A model generated the notes under the pieces. It saw only the letters and a program-made list of their open reading frames with translations. It did no database searches and was not told the origin of the DNA. DNA of 64,000 nucleotides, from positions 700,222-764,221 of the forward strand of contig NZ_PGTZ01000007.1 of NCBI RefSeq assembly GCF_002798015.1. The letters are read 5' to 3'. The DNA is from Luteimicrobium subarcticum (lineage in GTDB: Bacteria > Actinomycetota > Actinomycetes > Actinomycetales > Cellulomonadaceae). Of this stretch, positions 1 to 9,511 are shown one piece after another. The position numbers and the translations under genes are program-made. Positions within the stretch are counted from its first letter, which is position 1, and each line of letters starts with the position of its first letter.

Positions 1-56
1 CCGTTTCCCCGCGTGCGAGAACCGCGATGAGGGGGTAGGGCGCAGCAGGGTCGTGG

Positions 57-84
57 TCCGCGCGTCCGCGCGTCCGCGCGTCCG
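57..84. repeat. short 8-bp tandem repeat (3.5 copies)
   Basis: The unit tccgcgcg is repeated head to tail three and a half times, 20 bp beyond the stop codon of the minus-strand ATPase gene. No gene or terminator stem is visible in positions 1-105. The repeat probably arose by slippage in GC-rich DNA and has no evident function. Confidence 0.6.
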
Positions 85-105
85 GGTGGCCCGGACAGGG
101 CGACG

Positions 106-2889
106 TCAGGCGACGCCGGAGGTCTCGCGGGCTCGCTGCGGGGCCGTCGCTGCGGCGACGTCGAGCGAGACCGTCGGATGCGTCCCGCGGTTCCGGCGGA
201 TCAGCTTGTCGACCTCGACGACCACCCCGACCACGGCGGCGAGGCCGAGGCACGCGAGCCACTGCGTGCCCGACAGCGACGTCGTCATGAGCGCAACCTG
301 GAGGAACGGCAGCTCGACGGCGGCGACGACGAGGAGCACGGGGATGGCCAGGATGCGCAGGGCCGGCAGGACGGGCCGGTCGAAGCCGCTGGCGGGGTCG
401 CGGCGCATGAAGAACCCGGAGACCACCGTGGCGAGCGCGGTCACGACGAACGTCATCGTCATGCGGACCGTGGCGTGGTCCTGGCTGAGGTCGCCGGGTC
501 CGAAGGCGAGCGGCACGAGCATCACGGCCGCGGTCACCGCGCCGTAGAGCAGCCACTGCCGCACCGCGCGGGCGTTCGCGACGCCGAGCCTCGGGTCGCG
601 CGGGGGGCGGGACATGATCGTCGGGTCGGCCGGGTCGAGGATGATCGCGACGACCGGGAAGATCGCGACGAAGAAGTTCAGCGCGAGGACCATGAGGGGC
701 GTCATCGCGACGCCGCCGTTGAGGTCGAACGCGCTCGCCACGAGGAACAGCAGCACCAGCGAGAGCAGCTGGGCCATCTGGAACCGTACGTACGACACGA
801 TCTTGTCGTAGATCGCGCGGCCCAGGCGGACGGCCCGGACGAGCGTGCCGAAGTTGTCGTCCGTCAGGATCATCTTCCCGGCCTGCTTGGTGACCTCCGA
901 GCCTGAGCCCATCGCGACGCCGATGTCGGCCTGCTTGAGCGCGGCGGCGTCGTTCACGGCGTCGCCCGTCATCGCGACGATGTCGCCGCCCTCCTGCATG
1001 AGGCGGGCGAGGCGGAGCTTGTCCTGCGGGGTGACGCGGCCGAAGACGTGGAGGTCGGGCAGGGCGGCGGAGAGCTCCTCGTCCGACATCGCCTGGAGCT
1101 CGACGCCGCTGATCGCTCCCGCCCCGAGCCCTAGCTCCGCCCCGATCGCCGCGGCGGTGACCGCGTGGTCGCCTGTGATCATGCGGACCTCGATGCCGGC
1201 CTCGTGCGCGATGCGGACGGCGTCCACGGCCTCCGGCCGCAGGGGGTCGATGATCCCCACCATGCCGACGAACGTCAGGTCGGTCACGGCGGCCATCGGG
1301 TCGGTGACGACCTCGTCCTCGCGCCCGTCGAGCTCGCGGATCGCGAACGCGAGCACGCGCAGACCCTGATGCGACAGCTCGAGGTTGGCGGCGTCGATGT
1401 CGGCTCGGGCGTCGGCGAGCGGGACAGGGCGCCCGTCGACGGTCGCGTGGGAGCAGCGGTCGAGGACGACGTCGGGGCCGCCCTTGACGAGGCCGACGAA
1501 CGCCTGCCGCCCCCCGACGGGCGCGTGGTGGAACGTGGCCATGAACTTGTAGTCGGAGTCGAACGGGACCTCGGCGACGCGCGGGTAGGCGCGCCGGGTC
1601 TGCTCGGCGTCCACCCCCACCTTGGCGGCGAGCACCACGAGCGCGGCCTCGGTCGGGTCGCCGACGACGACCCCGGTGTCGGACACCGTGGCGTCGGAGT
1701 CGAGGCACAGGCCGTAGGCGAGCGGGGTGAAGTCGGGCGCCTGGGTGCCCGCGGCCTGCCGGATCGCACCGGTCTTCGCGTAGCCCTCGCCGTCGACGGT
1801 GTACCACCGGCCGCCCAGGTAGAGGGAGCGGACCATCATCTGGTTGAGGGTGAGCGTCCCGGTCTTGTCGGAGTTGATGGCGCTGGTGGCACCGAGCGTC
1901 TCGACGTCCGAGAGGTTCTTCACGACGGCCTTGTGGTCGGCGAGCTGGCGCGCCCCGTACGCGAGGATCGCCTGCACGAACGACGGCAGTCCGGTCGGGA
2001 TCGCGGACACGGCCATCGAGATGCCGAGGAGCAGGATCGCCTCGGTGTCCTCGCCGCGCAGCAGCCCGACGACGACGATGACGAGCACCGCGGACCAGGC
2101 GATGATCCCGAGCACCCCGGTGAGCTTGTCGAGCTCGCGCTGGAGCGGCGACCGGGTGGGCTTGACCGCGTCGAGCATGGAGGCGATGCGGCCCATCTGG
2201 GTGCGCATGCCCGTCTCGGTGACGACGACGGTCGCGGTGCCGCGGGTCACCGACGTGTTCTGGAAGACCATGTCGGTGCGGTCGCCGAGGGCGGTGTCGG
2301 CGGACGGGAGCGCGTGGGAGTCCTTGGGGATCGGAGCCGACTCGCCGGTGAGCGCGGCCTCCTGCGTCTCCAGGGTGGCCGAGCGCACGATGCGCGCGTC
2401 GGCGGGCACGAGGTCGCCGGCCTCCAGCTGGACGACGTCGCCCGGCACGAGGTCGGTCGCGGGGACCTGACGGAGCGTGCCGGCGCGGACGACGCGCGCC
2501 TGCGGCGTCTGCAGGTGGGCGAGCGCGTCGACGCTGGCGCGGGCCTTGAGCTCCTGCTGGGTGCCCATCACGACGTTGATGAGGACGAGTGCCGCGACGA
2601 GGATCCCGACGGGGACCTGACCGATCACGAAGCTCACGATCGCGACGCCGACCAGCATGAGGTTCATGGGATCGCGGAGCTGGGTGAGGGCGACAGACCA
2701 GGCCGAGGGGGCGGGGGCGGCCACGATCTCGTTGGCGCCGACGCGGGCGCGGCGCGCGGTCACCTCGGTGTCGTCGAGGCCCTGGTCGAGCTGCGTGCCG
2801 AGGCGTTCGACGACGGCGGGAGCGTCGAGGGCGTGCCAGGCGACCTGGTCGTCCGGCGGGGCGGTCGTCGCTGCGGTGCCGGTGCTCAT
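106..2889 (-). CDS. P-type cation-translocating ATPase
   Basis: This 927-residue membrane pump has the full P-type ATPase layout. There is an N-terminal cation-ATPase domain, the actuator motif LTGES, the phosphorylation motif DKTGTLT near residue 340, the hinge TGDAVND, and a C-terminal block of membrane helices. It should use ATP to move a cation across the cytoplasmic membrane. The TM4 ion-site motif reads PTGLP near residue 297, where Ca2+ pumps have PEGLP, so the ion cannot be assigned. The start at 2889 is chosen because GGAGGT lies just upstream. The frame stays open a further 53 codons, but that extension is Arg/Pro-rich and unlike the family. The gene stands alone, divergent from the repeat-protein gene. 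Confidence 0.93.
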   Translation of the reverse strand: MSTGTAATTAPPDDQVAWHALDAPAVVERLGTQLDQGLDDTEVTARRARVGANEIVAAPAPSAWSVALTQLRDPMNLMLVGVAIVSFVIGQVPVGILVAALVLINVVMGTQQELKARASVDALAHLQTPQARVVRAGTLRQVPATDLVPGDVVQLEAGDLVPADARIVRSATLETQEAALTGESAPIPKDSHALPSADTALGDRTDMVFQNTSVTRGTATVVVTETGMRTQMGRIASMLDAVKPTRSPLQRELDKLTGVLGIIAWSAVLVIVVVGLLRGEDTEAILLLGISMAVSAIPTGLPSFVQAILAYGARQLADHKAVVKNLSDVETLGATSAINSDKTGTLTLNQMMVRSLYLGGRWYTVDGEGYAKTGAIRQAAGTQAPDFTPLAYGLCLDSDATVSDTGVVVGDPTEAALVVLAAKVGVDAEQTRRAYPRVAEVPFDSDYKFMATFHHAPVGGRQAFVGLVKGGPDVVLDRCSHATVDGRPVPLADARADIDAANLELSHQGLRVLAFAIRELDGREDEVVTDPMAAVTDLTFVGMVGIIDPLRPEAVDAVRIAHEAGIEVRMITGDHAVTAAAIGAELGLGAGAISGVELQAMSDEELSAALPDLHVFGRVTPQDKLRLARLMQEGGDIVAMTGDAVNDAAALKQADIGVAMGSGSEVTKQAGKMILTDDNFGTLVRAVRLGRAIYDKIVSYVRFQMAQLLSLVLLFLVASAFDLNGGVAMTPLMVLALNFFVAIFPVVAIILDPADPTIMSRPPRDPRLGVANARAVRQWLLYGAVTAAVMLVPLAFGPGDLSQDHATVRMTMTFVVTALATVVSGFFMRRDPASGFDRPVLPALRILAIPVLLVVAAVELPFLQVALMTTSLSGTQWLACLGLAAVVGVVVEVDKLIRRNRGTHPTVSLDVAAATAPQRARETSGVA

Positions 2890-3045
2890 CGGACCTCCTG
2901 GCGGGGGGTTGGCCTCACCATCGTGGCAGCGTGGACCGAGGAGTGCGCGCCGGGCTCGTGGCCTGTCGGGTCGGACGCGTCGAGGCTCTGATTTCACCCG
3001 GCGCGAGGGCGTGGTCGGCCCCGCGGGCCGTCTAGGTTGTCCATG

Positions 3046-3061
3046 CATACGTATCGGTATG
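3046..3061. promoter_or_regulatory. inverted repeat upstream of the secreted repeat protein
   Basis: CATAC (3046-3050) and GTATG (3057-3061) form a small inverted repeat in an unusually AT-rich patch of the 199-bp divergent intergenic region. A TAGGTT hexamer at 3033-3038 fits the actinobacterial TANNNT -10 pattern, which would place the repeat just downstream of the transcription start. It may be an operator or a leader hairpin. There is no direct proof of either. Confidence 0.35.
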
Positions 3062-3088
3062 TCCTAGCAACAACATGGGAGTGAACGC

Positions 3089-6000
3089 ATGGCGAGTGCC
3101 CGCAAGCTCTGGCTCGTCCCGTCGGCCGTGGCCGCCACCTGTGTGACGACAGTCGGCCTCGTCGCACCGGCCGCCGTGGCAGCGGACGACACCACCGGCC
3201 CGACGATCACCGTCAAGCCCGAGTCGCTGGGCATCCCTGACGGCGCCGGCGGTGGGACCTTCCGCTCGGCGAGCTTCACGCTCTACGACGCCGGCAAGGT
3301 CGCCGGTCTGACGCTCAACGGTGTCGACAAGGACCTCACGGACAGCGTCTGGTCGGACCTCAACGGCGTGAAGCCGGGCGTCTTCGGTGCGGTCGAGGGC
3401 ACGAACACGCTGGTCGTCCGCGATGCCGCGGGCAACACCACCACGCAGACGTTCACGCTCGACACGCGCGGCCCGCTGATCACGGTCAAGCCCGAGTCGC
3501 AGGGAGGCGACGGCACGTTCCGCTCCGTCTCCTTCAAGCTCCACGACATCAACGGGAAGGTCGACGGACTCACGCTCAACGGCGTCGACAAGGACCTCGC
3601 GGACAACCCGTGGAGCGACCTCAACGGCGTGGTCCCGGGCGCGTTCGGCGCGAAGGAGGGCGTCAACACCCTCGTCGTGCGCGACACGCTCGGCAACACG
3701 TCCACCCTCACGTTCACGCTCGACACGACGGGCCCGACCGTCAGCGTCAAGCCCGGGTCGACGCTCGGTGCGGACGGCTCCTACCGCTCGGTGAGCTTCA
3801 CGCTCTACGACGCGGGCAAGGTCGCGGGCCTGACGCTCAACGGCGTCGACAAGCCCGTGACGGCGAACGTGTGGTCGGACCTCAACGGCGTGGTCCCGGG
3901 CGTCTTCGGCGCGAAGGAGGGCGCCAACACGCTCGTCGTGCGCGACGTCGCGGGCAACACGACGACGGTCACGTTCACGCTCGACACCGTCGGGCCGGAG
4001 ATCACGGTCAAGCCGGAGTCGGAGGGCGCGAACGGTTCGTACCGGTCGGTGAGCTTCACGCTCCACGACGTGACGAGCAAGGTCGACTACCTGACGCTCA
4101 ACGGCGTGACGAAGGACCTCACGGACAACGCGTGGTCCGACCTCAACGGGGTCGTCCCGGGCGCCTTCGGCGCGGTCGAGGGCGAGAACACGCTCGTCGT
4201 CGTCGACACGCTCGGCAACACGACGTCGACGACGTTCCGTCTCGACACGGTCGCCCCGGACGTCACGGTCAAGCCCGAGTCGGTGGCCGCCGTCGACGGC
4301 ACGCCCGACCTCTACTCGACCGTCTCGTTCAAGCTCCACGACGCGGGCCAGGTCGCCGGTCTGACGCTGAACGGCGTCGACAAGCCCGTGACGGCGAACG
4401 TGTGGTCGGACCTCAACGGCGTGAAGCCGGGGGTCTTCGGTGCGGTCGAGGGCGTGAACACGCTCGTGGTGCGCGACGTCGCAGGCAACACCACGACCGT
4501 CACGTTCACGCTCGACGCGACCGGCCCGAACGTCACGGTCAAGCCCGAGTCGCAGGGCAGCCTCGACAGCGCCGGCGTCGGCTCGTACCGCTCGGTCTCG
4601 TTCACGCTTCACGACGCCACGAGCACGGTCGACTACCTCACGCTCAACGGCGTCAAGAAGGACCTGACCGACAACGCGTGGTCCGACCTCGACGGCGTGG
4701 TGCCGGGCGTGTTCGGCGCGGTCGAGGGCGAGAACACGCTCGTCGCGTACGACGTCCTGGGTAACGCGACGACCGTCCGGTTCCGTCTGGACACCGTCGG
4801 CCCCGACGTCACGGTCAAGCCGGAGTCGGTCGGTGCTGCCGGCGTCGACGGCGTGTACTCCACGGTGTCCTTCGCACTCCACGACGCAGGAAAGGTCGCC
4901 GGCCTGACGCTCAACGGCGTCGACAAGCCCGTGACGGCCAACGCGTGGTCGGACCTCAACGGCGTCGTGCCGGGCGTCTTCGGGGCGAAGGAGGGCGTGA
5001 ACACCCTCGTCGTGCGCGACCTGGCGGGCAACACGACGACGGTCACCTTCACGCTCGACACGGTCGGCCCGGAGATCACGGTCAAGCCCGAGTCGCTGAC
5101 CGGGACGGTCGCGCCCGCCGACGGGACCGTCGCGTCCTACCGCAGCGTCTCGTTCAAGCTGCACGACCTCGGCTCGCAGGTCGACCGCGTGACCCTGAAC
5201 GGCGTCGAGAAGGACCTCACGGACAACCCGTGGTCCGACGTCAACGGCGTCGTGCCCGGGGTCTTCGGCGCGGTGGAGGGTGTGAACACGCTCGTCGCGT
5301 ACGACGTCCTGGGCAACTCCACGACGTTCATGTTTCGGCTCGACACGGGTCGTCCGGTCGTCCACGTCACGGCGCCGACGGACGGTGCGGTCGTCCGCAG
5401 CGCCGACGTGGGCCGGGTGGCGCTCGACGCGTCCGACGAGGGTGGGCTGTCCCGCCTCGCCGCGAACCTGTACCGCGACGGCGCGCTCCTGAAGGCGATC
5501 GGCTCGACGCCCGCGTCGTCGGCGCTCGGGACGACCACGTGGAGCGGCGGCTGGGCGCTCCCGGCGAACCTCGCCGAGGGCGACTACACGGTCCGTGCCG
5601 GCGCGACCGACCTGGCCGGCAGCTGGGGCGGCGACGACGTGACGTTCAGCGTCGACGACACCGTGCCGTCCCTCACGGTCCCGTCGGGGGCGGTGGCCCT
5701 GACGACCGGCGAGAAGCACACGGTCGACCTGTCGCAGGTCGAGCTGCACCCCGACTGGTCGTACGTCGAGGTCGACCAGCTCGGCCCTGACGGGAAGTGG
5801 CAGAAGATCACGGGCCAGCGCTACGAGGGCACCAACACGTTCGCGTTCTCCCTGGACGGCGCGACCCTCACCGCGGGCGTCCAGACGCAGGTGAAGATCA
5901 CGTCCGTCGACAAGGCCGGGAACCGGACCTCGAAGACGGTCTCGGTCGCCGTGTCTGCGCCCGCGGCGCCCAGCACGCCGACCTCGGTGCCCGCCGCCTC

Positions 6001-6091
6001 GGTCACCACGGCGAAGGCGTCGAGCGTGGCCGCGCTCCTGGCGCAGCTCGTGAAGATCCTCGTCGCGGCGCTGACGCACCTGTTCGGCTGA
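3089..6091 (+). CDS. secreted protein with eight alternating Ig-like repeats
   Basis: The protein has 1000 residues. A signal peptide ends near residue 31 (AVA followed by ADD). Eight repeats of about 85-95 residues follow, each opening with VKPES or VKPGS and closing with NTLVV/NTLVA, then D.xGN and FTLD/FRLD. Odd repeats carry AGxVAGLTLNGVD and D.AGN; even repeats carry VDxLTLNGVxKDL and D.LGN, so the real unit is an A-B pair repeated four times. Two further Ig-like segments follow (about residues 752-950), then a Pro/Ser/Thr linker and a hydrophobic C-terminal helix. No LPXTG anchor or catalytic motif is seen. It is probably a surface or matrix protein. The start has GGGAG upstream. A strong terminator follows. 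Confidence 0.85.
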   Translation: MASARKLWLVPSAVAATCVTTVGLVAPAAVAADDTTGPTITVKPESLGIPDGAGGGTFRSASFTLYDAGKVAGLTLNGVDKDLTDSVWSDLNGVKPGVFGAVEGTNTLVVRDAAGNTTTQTFTLDTRGPLITVKPESQGGDGTFRSVSFKLHDINGKVDGLTLNGVDKDLADNPWSDLNGVVPGAFGAKEGVNTLVVRDTLGNTSTLTFTLDTTGPTVSVKPGSTLGADGSYRSVSFTLYDAGKVAGLTLNGVDKPVTANVWSDLNGVVPGVFGAKEGANTLVVRDVAGNTTTVTFTLDTVGPEITVKPESEGANGSYRSVSFTLHDVTSKVDYLTLNGVTKDLTDNAWSDLNGVVPGAFGAVEGENTLVVVDTLGNTTSTTFRLDTVAPDVTVKPESVAAVDGTPDLYSTVSFKLHDAGQVAGLTLNGVDKPVTANVWSDLNGVKPGVFGAVEGVNTLVVRDVAGNTTTVTFTLDATGPNVTVKPESQGSLDSAGVGSYRSVSFTLHDATSTVDYLTLNGVKKDLTDNAWSDLDGVVPGVFGAVEGENTLVAYDVLGNATTVRFRLDTVGPDVTVKPESVGAAGVDGVYSTVSFALHDAGKVAGLTLNGVDKPVTANAWSDLNGVVPGVFGAKEGVNTLVVRDLAGNTTTVTFTLDTVGPEITVKPESLTGTVAPADGTVASYRSVSFKLHDLGSQVDRVTLNGVEKDLTDNPWSDVNGVVPGVFGAVEGVNTLVAYDVLGNSTTFMFRLDTGRPVVHVTAPTDGAVVRSADVGRVALDASDEGGLSRLAANLYRDGALLKAIGSTPASSALGTTTWSGGWALPANLAEGDYTVRAGATDLAGSWGGDDVTFSVDDTVPSLTVPSGAVALTTGEKHTVDLSQVELHPDWSYVEVDQLGPDGKWQKITGQRYEGTNTFAFSLDGATLTAGVQTQVKITSVDKAGNRTSKTVSVAVSAPAAPSTPTSVPAASVTTAKASSVAALLAQLVKILVAALTHLFG
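3197..5350 (+). repeat. eight tandem ~270-bp coding repeats (A-B x 4)
   Basis: Tandem repeats of about 255-290 bp encode the Ig-like units of the secreted protein. The VKPES/VKPGS anchor recurs eight times, and long stretches such as the LTLNGVDKPVTAN coding segment are almost identical between copies 3, 5 and 7. Alternating copies form two subfamilies. The array therefore probably grew by duplication of a two-repeat unit, and it is a likely site for copy-number change. Confidence 0.85.
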
Positions 6092-6160
6092 CAGTCTCCG
6101 TGCGGTCGGGTCCGTCCCGCCCGCACGGCGTCCGGCGGCCCCGCCCGGCCCCGGACCCAC

Positions 6161-6192
6161 GAGGGCCCGTCCGCGTCAGCGGACGGGCCCTC
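6161..6192. terminator. bidirectional intrinsic terminator
   Basis: A perfect 14-bp stem (6161-6174 with 6179-6192) and a GTCA loop lie between the convergent ends of the repeat-protein gene (+) and msrA (-). No long U-tract follows, as is common in high-GC actinomycetes. Confidence 0.85.
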
Positions 6193-6206
6193 TGTGGTCT
6201 CAGCCG

Positions 6207-6872
6207 TCAGGCGGGGACGGGACAGGCGACGCCCGTCGAGTGCACCGGGCAGTACCCGTTCGGGTTCTTCGCCAGGTACTGCTGGTGGTAGCCCTCCGCG
6301 TACCAGAACGGTCCGGCCTCCTCGGCCGGGCGCAGCTCGGTGGTCACGTCGCCGAAGCCCTTCGCGGCGAGCCGCTCGGCGTACATCTCGCGGGTCTGCC
6401 GGGCGGCGACGCCCTGCTCGGGCGTCGTCCAGTAGATCGCGGACCGGTACTGCGTGCCGCGGTCGTTGCCCTGGCGGAAGCCCTGCGTCGGGTCGTGCGC
6501 CTCCCAGAACGCGCGGAGCAGCTCGACGTCCGACACGACCGTCGGGTCGTAGGCGACCAGGACGGTCTCGGTGTGCCCGGTCAGGCCCGAGCACGTCTCC
6601 TCGTAGGTGGGGTTCTTCGTGATGCCGCCCATGTACCCGGCGGCGGTGGTGACGATCCCGGGCTTCTGCCAGAACTCCTTCTCGGCACCCCAGAAGCACC
6701 CGAGGGCGAGGTACAGGACGCGCGTGCCCTCGGGCCAGGGGCCCTGCAGCGGCGTGCCCAGGACGGCGTGCTTCTCGGGGACGGTGAACTCGGGGTCGTC
6801 GCGGCCGCGCAGCGCGCGCTCCGGCGAGACCATCTGGTGCTTGATCGACGTTCCGAACAGGGACTCGAACAC
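6207..6872 (-). CDS. msrA: peptide-methionine (S)-S-oxide reductase MsrA
   Basis: MsrA reduces methionine-S-sulfoxide in proteins and repairs oxidative damage in the cytoplasm. The 221-residue product has the catalytic GCFWGAE motif with the active Cys at about residue 59, followed by the family's YMGG and the GHTE/YDP block. The N-terminal extension [13 protein letters not shown] is typical of actinobacterial MsrA. A GTG start at 6872 is chosen because TCGGAGG precedes it by 5 bases; a longer reading would add Arg-rich sequence unlike the family. The gene is divergent from the AI-2E-family permease gene and convergent with the repeat-protein gene. Confidence 0.95.
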   Translation of the reverse strand: MFESLFGTSIKHQMVSPERALRGRDDPEFTVPEKHAVLGTPLQGPWPEGTRVLYLALGCFWGAEKEFWQKPGIVTTAAGYMGGITKNPTYEETCSGLTGHTETVLVAYDPTVVSDVELLRAFWEAHDPTQGFRQGNDRGTQYRSAIYWTTPEQGVAARQTREMYAERLAAKGFGDVTTELRPAEEAGPFWYAEGYHQQYLAKNPNGYCPVHSTGVACPVPA

Positions 6873-7012
6873 GGGTTCCTCCGACTTCCTGCGCCTGTCG
6901 TGGTGCGGGTCGCGCACCGGCGTCACCCGGTGCAACGCCGGGCGCCCGACCGGTGTTCCGGCGCCGCTGCGCCGACGCCGCACCACGGAGGTGCGGGGGC
7001 ACGGCGCCTGGA

Positions 7013-7018
7013 TAGGGT
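7013..7018 (+). promoter_or_regulatory. leaderless -10 element (TAGGGT) of the AI-2E permease gene
   Basis: TAGGGT is followed by exactly 6 bases and then the GTG start at 7025. No Shine-Dalgarno sequence is present. This TANNNT-N6-RTG spacing is the known signature of leaderless mRNAs in actinobacteria. Confidence 0.6.
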
Positions 7019-7024
7019 GGCGCG

Positions 7025-8269
7025 GTGAGCACACAGAGCAGCACGGGGGAGCCGGGCGACACCGGCGTCACGTCGACGAAGGCCCCGGGCGGTGTGCCGC
7101 CCGCGGTCCAGGGTGCCGCCGCCTGGTCGTGGCGGATCCTCGCGATCGCCGGGGTCGTCGTGATCGTCGGCTACCTCGCGGTGATGCTGCGCGTGATCCT
7201 CGTGCCGGTCGCGATCGCGCTCCTGCTCACGGTGCTCCTGCTGCCCGTCGTGCGCTTCTTCGAGCGACGCCTCCACCTCGGCACGACGCTCGCGCCCGCG
7301 CTGTCGCTCCTGGTGCTCGCGATCGTGGTGCTGGGACTCCTCGCGCTCGCCGGCAGCTCGATCGCGCACGGGTTCAGCGACCTGAAGGACCAGGCCGTCC
7401 AAGGCTTCCAGGAGTTCTCGCACTGGCTCAAGACCGGCCCGCTCGGCCTCGACACCGACGACCTGTCCGACTACACCGACAAGCTGAGCAAGACGGCGTC
7501 CGAGAACTCGTCGGTCTGGATCTCCGGTGCGCTGGGCGCGGCCGTGACCATCGGGCACGTCGCCGCCGGCACGCTCATCGCGCTGTTCTGCACGTTCTTC
7601 TTCCTCCACGACGGGCGACGCGTCTGGGCGTGGCTCGTCGGCCTGCTCCCGGTCGCGCAGCGCGACCCCGTCCACCAGGCCGCCCGCCGCAGCCTCGTCA
7701 CGCTCGCCGCCTACACCCGGACGCAGATCCTCGTCGCGGCCGTCGACGCGGTGGGCATCGGGATCGGCGCGTTCGCGCTGCAGCTCCCGCTCGCCCTCCC
7801 GCTCGCGATCCTCGTGTTCGTCGGCTCCTTCATCCCGATCGTCGGTGCGGTCCTCACGGGTGCGGTGGCCGTCGCCGTCGCGCTCGTCGTCAAGGGGTGG
7901 GTCGCGGCGCTCATCATGCTCGGCGTCGTCCTGCTCGTGCAGCAGATCGAGGGACACGTCCTCCAGCCGTTCCTCATGGGCCACGCCGTGTCGCTGCACC
8001 CGGTCGCCGTCCTGCTCTCGGTCGCGGCCGCGTCGTTCGTCGCCGGCATCATCGGCGCGCTGTTCGCCGTGCCGCTCGTCGCCGTGCTGAACACCTTCGT
8101 CCTCTACCTCACGGGACACGACAAGTTCCCCGAGCTCGGGAAGGACGACCATCTCGAGATCCGCGGGGTCCCGACCGACGAGGGCGCAGCCCTGCCCCCG
8201 GCCGTCGCCACGGCGGAGGCGGACACCGCGTACCGGGGCGGCGCGCGGAACGACGAGGCGCCCGCGTGA
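7025..8269 (+). CDS. AI-2E family transporter
   Basis: This 414-residue polytopic membrane protein has the AI-2E transporter (PF01594) layout. A helix pair opens the protein (residues ~35-70), a third helix follows, then a soluble middle segment (~115-160) and a cluster of C-terminal helices with the conserved GxFIPxxGA-like turn ([12 protein letters not shown]). Family members include putative quorum-signal exporters and Na+/H+ antiporters, so the substrate is unknown. The N- and C-terminal tails are Thr/Glu/Ala-rich and presumably cytoplasmic. The GTG start is supported by a leaderless -10 at the right distance. The stop overlaps the ilvA start by 4 bp, so the two are co-transcribed. Confidence 0.88.
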   Translation: MSTQSSTGEPGDTGVTSTKAPGGVPPAVQGAAAWSWRILAIAGVVVIVGYLAVMLRVILVPVAIALLLTVLLLPVVRFFERRLHLGTTLAPALSLLVLAIVVLGLLALAGSSIAHGFSDLKDQAVQGFQEFSHWLKTGPLGLDTDDLSDYTDKLSKTASENSSVWISGALGAAVTIGHVAAGTLIALFCTFFFLHDGRRVWAWLVGLLPVAQRDPVHQAARRSLVTLAAYTRTQILVAAVDAVGIGIGAFALQLPLALPLAILVFVGSFIPIVGAVLTGAVAVAVALVVKGWVAALIMLGVVLLVQQIEGHVLQPFLMGHAVSLHPVAVLLSVAAASFVAGIIGALFAVPLVAVLNTFVLYLTGHDKFPELGKDDHLEIRGVPTDEGAALPPAVATAEADTAYRGGARNDEAPA

Positions 8270-9483
8270 CGGTCGGCCTCGCGGAGGTCCGTGCCGCGGC
8301 GCGCGAGCTCGACGGTGTCGTCAAGGAGACCCCGCTCCTCGACTCGCGCGTGCTGTCCGAGGCGGTCGGGGTCGACGTCCTCCTCAAGGCCGAGAACCTG
8401 CAGCGCACCGGCTCGTTCAAGGTGCGCGGCGCCTACGTGCGGATGTCGCGGCTCACCGCGGACGAGAAGGCGCGCGGCGTCGTCGCGGCCTCGGCCGGGA
8501 ACCACGCGCAGGGCGTCGCGCTCGCGGCCGCCCTGCTCGGCATCCGTGCCGTGATCTTCATGCCGGTCGACGCCGCCCTGCCCAAGGTCGCGGCGACCCG
8601 CGAGCACGGGGCGGAGGTCCGCCTCGTCGGTCTCACGGTCGACGACGCCCTCGTCGCGGCGCACGACGAGGCCGAGCGGACCGGCGCGGTGTTCATCCAC
8701 CCGTTCGACCACCCGGACGTCGTCGCCGGCCAGGGCACGCTCGGGCTGGACGTCCTCGCGCAGTGCCCCGACGTGCGCACGGTGCTCGTCCCGATGGGCG
8801 GCGGCGGGCTCGTGGCCGGTGTCGCCGCCGCGCTCGCCGAGGCGGCGCCGCACGTGCGCGTCGTCGCGGTGCAGGCCTCGCAGGTCGCCTCGTACGGCGC
8901 TGCGCGCGAGGCGGGCCACGTGGTGTCCGTCCCGGTGCGCCCCACCATGGCGGACGGCATCGCGGTCGGCCGGACGGGCCAGGTGCCGTTCGAGCTCCTC
9001 GACCGGCTCGGGGTGGACGTCGTCGGGGTGTCCGAGGACGACCTGTCGCGCGCGCTGCTCCTGGTCGCCGAGCGCGCCAAGCTGCTCGTCGAGCCGGCGG
9101 GCGCGGCCGGTGTGGCTGCGCTGCTCGCGGCCGCCGACCGCGGAGACTCGCCGTTCGAGGGGCCGGTCGTCGCCGTGCTCTCGGGCGGGAACGTCGACCC
9201 GGTCGTCCTGCTCCGGGTGATCCGGCACGGTCTCGTCGCCGCCGGACGCTACCTGCAGCTGCGGATCATGCTGGACGACCGCCCCGGCTCGCTCGCGCGG
9301 CTGCTCGAGATCCTTGCCGTGCGGGGCTGCAACATCATGCACATCGACCACGGGCGCACCGACGTCGGCCTGTCCGTCGACACCGTGGCGGTGCGCCTCC
9401 AGGTCGAGACGAAGGGGCCGGGCCACCAGGAGGAGGTCGTCGCGGCGCTCCGCGAGGCCGGTTACGCCCTCGTGGCGGGCTGA
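8266..9483 (+). CDS. ilvA: threonine ammonia-lyase
   Basis: The enzyme deaminates L-threonine to 2-oxobutyrate, the first committed step to isoleucine or, in the catabolic form, a route to propionate. The 405-residue product has a fold-type II PLP domain with the cofactor lysine at about residue 52 in TGSFKVRGAY, the Gly-rich phosphate loop MGGGGLVAG, and a single C-terminal ACT-like domain from about residue 328 (DDRPGSLARLLE). One short regulatory domain rather than the two of E. coli IlvA matches the compact actinobacterial and TdcB-like type. The GTG start overlaps the upstream permease gene by 4 bp. Confidence 0.95.
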   Translation: MTVGLAEVRAAARELDGVVKETPLLDSRVLSEAVGVDVLLKAENLQRTGSFKVRGAYVRMSRLTADEKARGVVAASAGNHAQGVALAAALLGIRAVIFMPVDAALPKVAATREHGAEVRLVGLTVDDALVAAHDEAERTGAVFIHPFDHPDVVAGQGTLGLDVLAQCPDVRTVLVPMGGGGLVAGVAAALAEAAPHVRVVAVQASQVASYGAAREAGHVVSVPVRPTMADGIAVGRTGQVPFELLDRLGVDVVGVSEDDLSRALLLVAERAKLLVEPAGAAGVAALLAAADRGDSPFEGPVVAVLSGGNVDPVVLLRVIRHGLVAAGRYLQLRIMLDDRPGSLARLLEILAVRGCNIMHIDHGRTDVGLSVDTVAVRLQVETKGPGHQEEVVAALREAGYALVAG

Positions 9484-9511
9484 ACCCTCCTCGTCAGCCG
9501 CCGTCGCGACG

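Noticed and set aside
57-84. A replication or attachment site at the window start
   Set aside because: The 8-bp tandem repeat is short, GC-only and lies just after a stop codon. There are no DnaA boxes, tRNA or integrase nearby.
2890-3048. N-terminal extension of the P-type ATPase (53 residues)
   Set aside because: The good GGAGGT ribosome site is directly before the ATG at 2889, and the extension has no similarity to pump N-termini.
3197-5350. CRISPR or non-coding repeat array
   Set aside because: The repeats are about 270 bp, have no unique spacers, and keep one reading frame encoding Ig-like domains.
3032-6160. A 1042-codon antisense frame opposite the Ig-like repeat gene
   Set aside because: The repetitive RVERE/HAVEVRP text is only the reverse complement of the coding repeats. 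The plus strand has a signal peptide and consistent domains.
6607-8265. A long in-frame extension upstream of ilvA
   Set aside because: It is the shadow of the AI-2E permease gene in another frame, with Arg/Pro-rich low-complexity sequence. The ilvA homology starts at the GTG at 8266.
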